Of a stretch of 64,000 nt of DNA, positions 62,959 through 64,000 are shown piece after piece. Below the pieces are notes generated by a model that made no database searches, was not told the DNA's origin, and saw nothing but the letters and a program-made list of their open reading frames with translations. How positions within the stretch are numbered: position 1 is the first letter of the stretch; every line of letters starts with the position of its first letter. The position numbers were made by a program, and so were the translations under genes. Origin of the DNA: a virus; IMG/VR virus record IMGVR_UViG_3300042557_001040, positions 1 to 64,000 of that record. One strand, written 5' to 3'.

Positions 62959-64000
62959 TTAACGTTTAACTCCTCCTTTCTTATAATAATATTGTAAGAG
63001 TGGTCCTCCTTTTTCAGGAAGTTGTGGTATGGATATATCTCCACCATTTCTTTTTTGTGGTTTAAATTTTGGGTTATTTGGATTAAAATCGTTAAAATCA
63101 TTTGTGTTCCATATTCTACCATACCAGGTATCATAATAATCACTATTAGGAACTCCGGGAGCAGGATTATTTATATTTTGATAATACCAATCTCTTCCTC
63201 TATTTAAAAATTGTCTACGAGTATTAGCAGGTAATTTATTTATTTCTGGAGAATATTGATTCCAAATTGCATCTAATTCTGGTTTTTTCTTTGCCCACTT
63301 TCCTGGCTCTTTATTCATATCTATATTAAAAGACCCTCTATTAGGAATACCCTCTTGCCCTTTAGACTTTAAATACTGATCTAACATGTAGATTCTAGGA
63401 TCACGTCCAGAATTGAATATAAAATCCATTGCTTCTGCTGATTCCATTGCACTAGCATTAGGCATAATTTTTTTAACTTCTGGATATATTTTATTCATTA
63501 ACATATTCATATACTTAGAATCAGCATACTCAGGAAGAGGTGCTCCACCTGGCCCTCCTCTTAGCTGTTCATAACTAAGTATTTTACCTGCTTGATGTCT
63601 TACACTATCTTGTGTAGTTAAATCCTTACCTGTTTGTGCTTTTGGTAATTTTAATGTAGATATATCTCCACCATTATTAAATGTAGGAACACCATATCCT
63701 TTGTTGTAATAGTATCTATTAGCTTGACCACCTTCAGCAAACTTAGATATACCACCACTGTATGAATTGCTATCTCTATCTCTTCTATTCTGTCTAATTA
63801 CAGCATCTAAGCTTAAAGGTTGTCTTGGGTTCACTGAACCACCATTTTTAAAATGATAGTTCAAACCTGCACTAAAAGAAGGTTGAAATTGATTTATCCC
63901 TGCAATAGGAACTCTAACATTTGTAATATTAGCTCCACCTGTAAAACCAAATCTATTGTTAAGTCTTAAATTTCCTTGTGCACCTGCTCCTAAAATGTTT
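62959..64000 (-). CDS. Virion-type protein with GG tags and lysozyme-like domain, 5' end outside window
   Basis: This frame is open through the right edge, so its N-terminus is missing. A TTG at 63864 (NYHFKNGGSVN) could be a start, but the reading frame continues without a stop to 64000. The part upstream (FGFTGGANITNVRVPIAGIN, then FQPSFSAGLNYHF) looks like outer-membrane beta-barrel strands ending in an aromatic Phe. The body has GG tags (KNGGSVN, FAEGGQAN, FNNGGDIS, RNGGDIS, KKGGVKR) and the LKLPKAQTG tag. Residues SYEQLRGGPGGAPL and MDFIFNSGRDPRIYMLDQYL, then RRQFLNRGRDWYYQNIN, suggest a lysozyme-like (GH108-type) fold. It is the upstream-most gene seen of the giant-gene operon. Confidence 0.6.
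   Translation of the reverse strand, partial: NILGAGAQGNLRLNNRFGFTGGANITNVRVPIAGINQFQPSFSAGLNYHFKNGGSVNPRQPLSLDAVIRQNRRDRDSNSYSGGISKFAEGGQANRYYYNKGYGVPTFNNGGDISTLKLPKAQTGKDLTTQDSVRHQAGKILSYEQLRGGPGGAPLPEYADSKYMNMLMNKIYPEVKKIMPNASAMESAEAMDFIFNSGRDPRIYMLDQYLKSKGQEGIPNRGSFNIDMNKEPGKWAKKKPELDAIWNQYSPEINKLPANTRRQFLNRGRDWYYQNINNPAPGVPNSDYYDTWYGRIWNTNDFNDFNPNNPKFKPQKRNGGDISIPQLPEKGGPLLQYYYKKGGVKR

Overview
This window is part of a large, AT-rich tailed-phage genome. It most resembles the crAss-like phages (order Crassvirales) that infect Bacteroidota. The main evidence is a set of giant virion-type proteins on one strand, one of them 5129 residues long with the DFDID catalytic loop of the crAss-like/YonO-type single-chain RNA polymerase. 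Other evidence is the replication gene set (uracil-DNA glycosylase, SF2 and DnaB-type helicases, Sak4-like ATPase, SSB, DnaG-like primase, family-B DNA polymerase) and blocks of genes on alternating strands. Starts follow A-rich leaders, mostly without Shine-Dalgarno sequences, as is usual in Bacteroidota. A Bacteroidota host is also suggested by SprB-type repeats and a Bacteroidota-style secreted beta-helix protein. The standard genetic code fits throughout. I saw no tRNA, CRISPR, transposase or integrase.

Layout. (1) 1-10.65 kb, mostly plus strand: early genes. These are an OmpR-type DNA-binding protein, many small conserved phage proteins of unknown role, an SF2 helicase, uracil-DNA glycosylase, and a MoxR/CobS-like AAA+ ATPase next to a VWA (CobT-like) protein. 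(2) 10.7-20.1 kb, minus strand: read from the right, this block holds small membrane and spanin-like proteins, an M15 peptidoglycan peptidase, several tail or receptor-binding type proteins, a 1653-residue secreted beta-helix/SprB/discoidin protein, a holin-like membrane protein and a basic peptide. (3) 20.12-20.36 kb: a divergent intergenic region with a strong nested inverted repeat that can fold into a cloverleaf-like shape, next to a gene for a DnaA domain-IV-like protein. This is the best candidate for a replication origin or structured RNA. (4) 20.36-33.98 kb, plus strand: the replication, recombination and nucleotide-metabolism block. (5) 33.99-64 kb, minus strand: six very long virion or ejected proteins. 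They include a PD-(D/E)XK nuclease protein, the giant RNA polymerase/zincin protein, and three lysozyme-like or motif-tagged proteins. The last of these runs off the right edge.

Working together (inference): the giant proteins on the far minus strand would be packaged and injected, and the injected RNA polymerase would transcribe the early plus-strand blocks. The DnaA-like protein, helicase, primase, polymerase, SSB, Sak4-like ATPase and PD-(D/E)XK exonuclease form a replication and annealing-recombination machine. The dNMP kinase, MazG-type hydrolase and radical-SAM enzyme would shape the nucleotide pool. The 10.7-20.1 kb minus block would act late in lysis and host recognition. Strong hairpin terminators mark the ends of nearly all transcription units, and those between convergent blocks look bidirectional.
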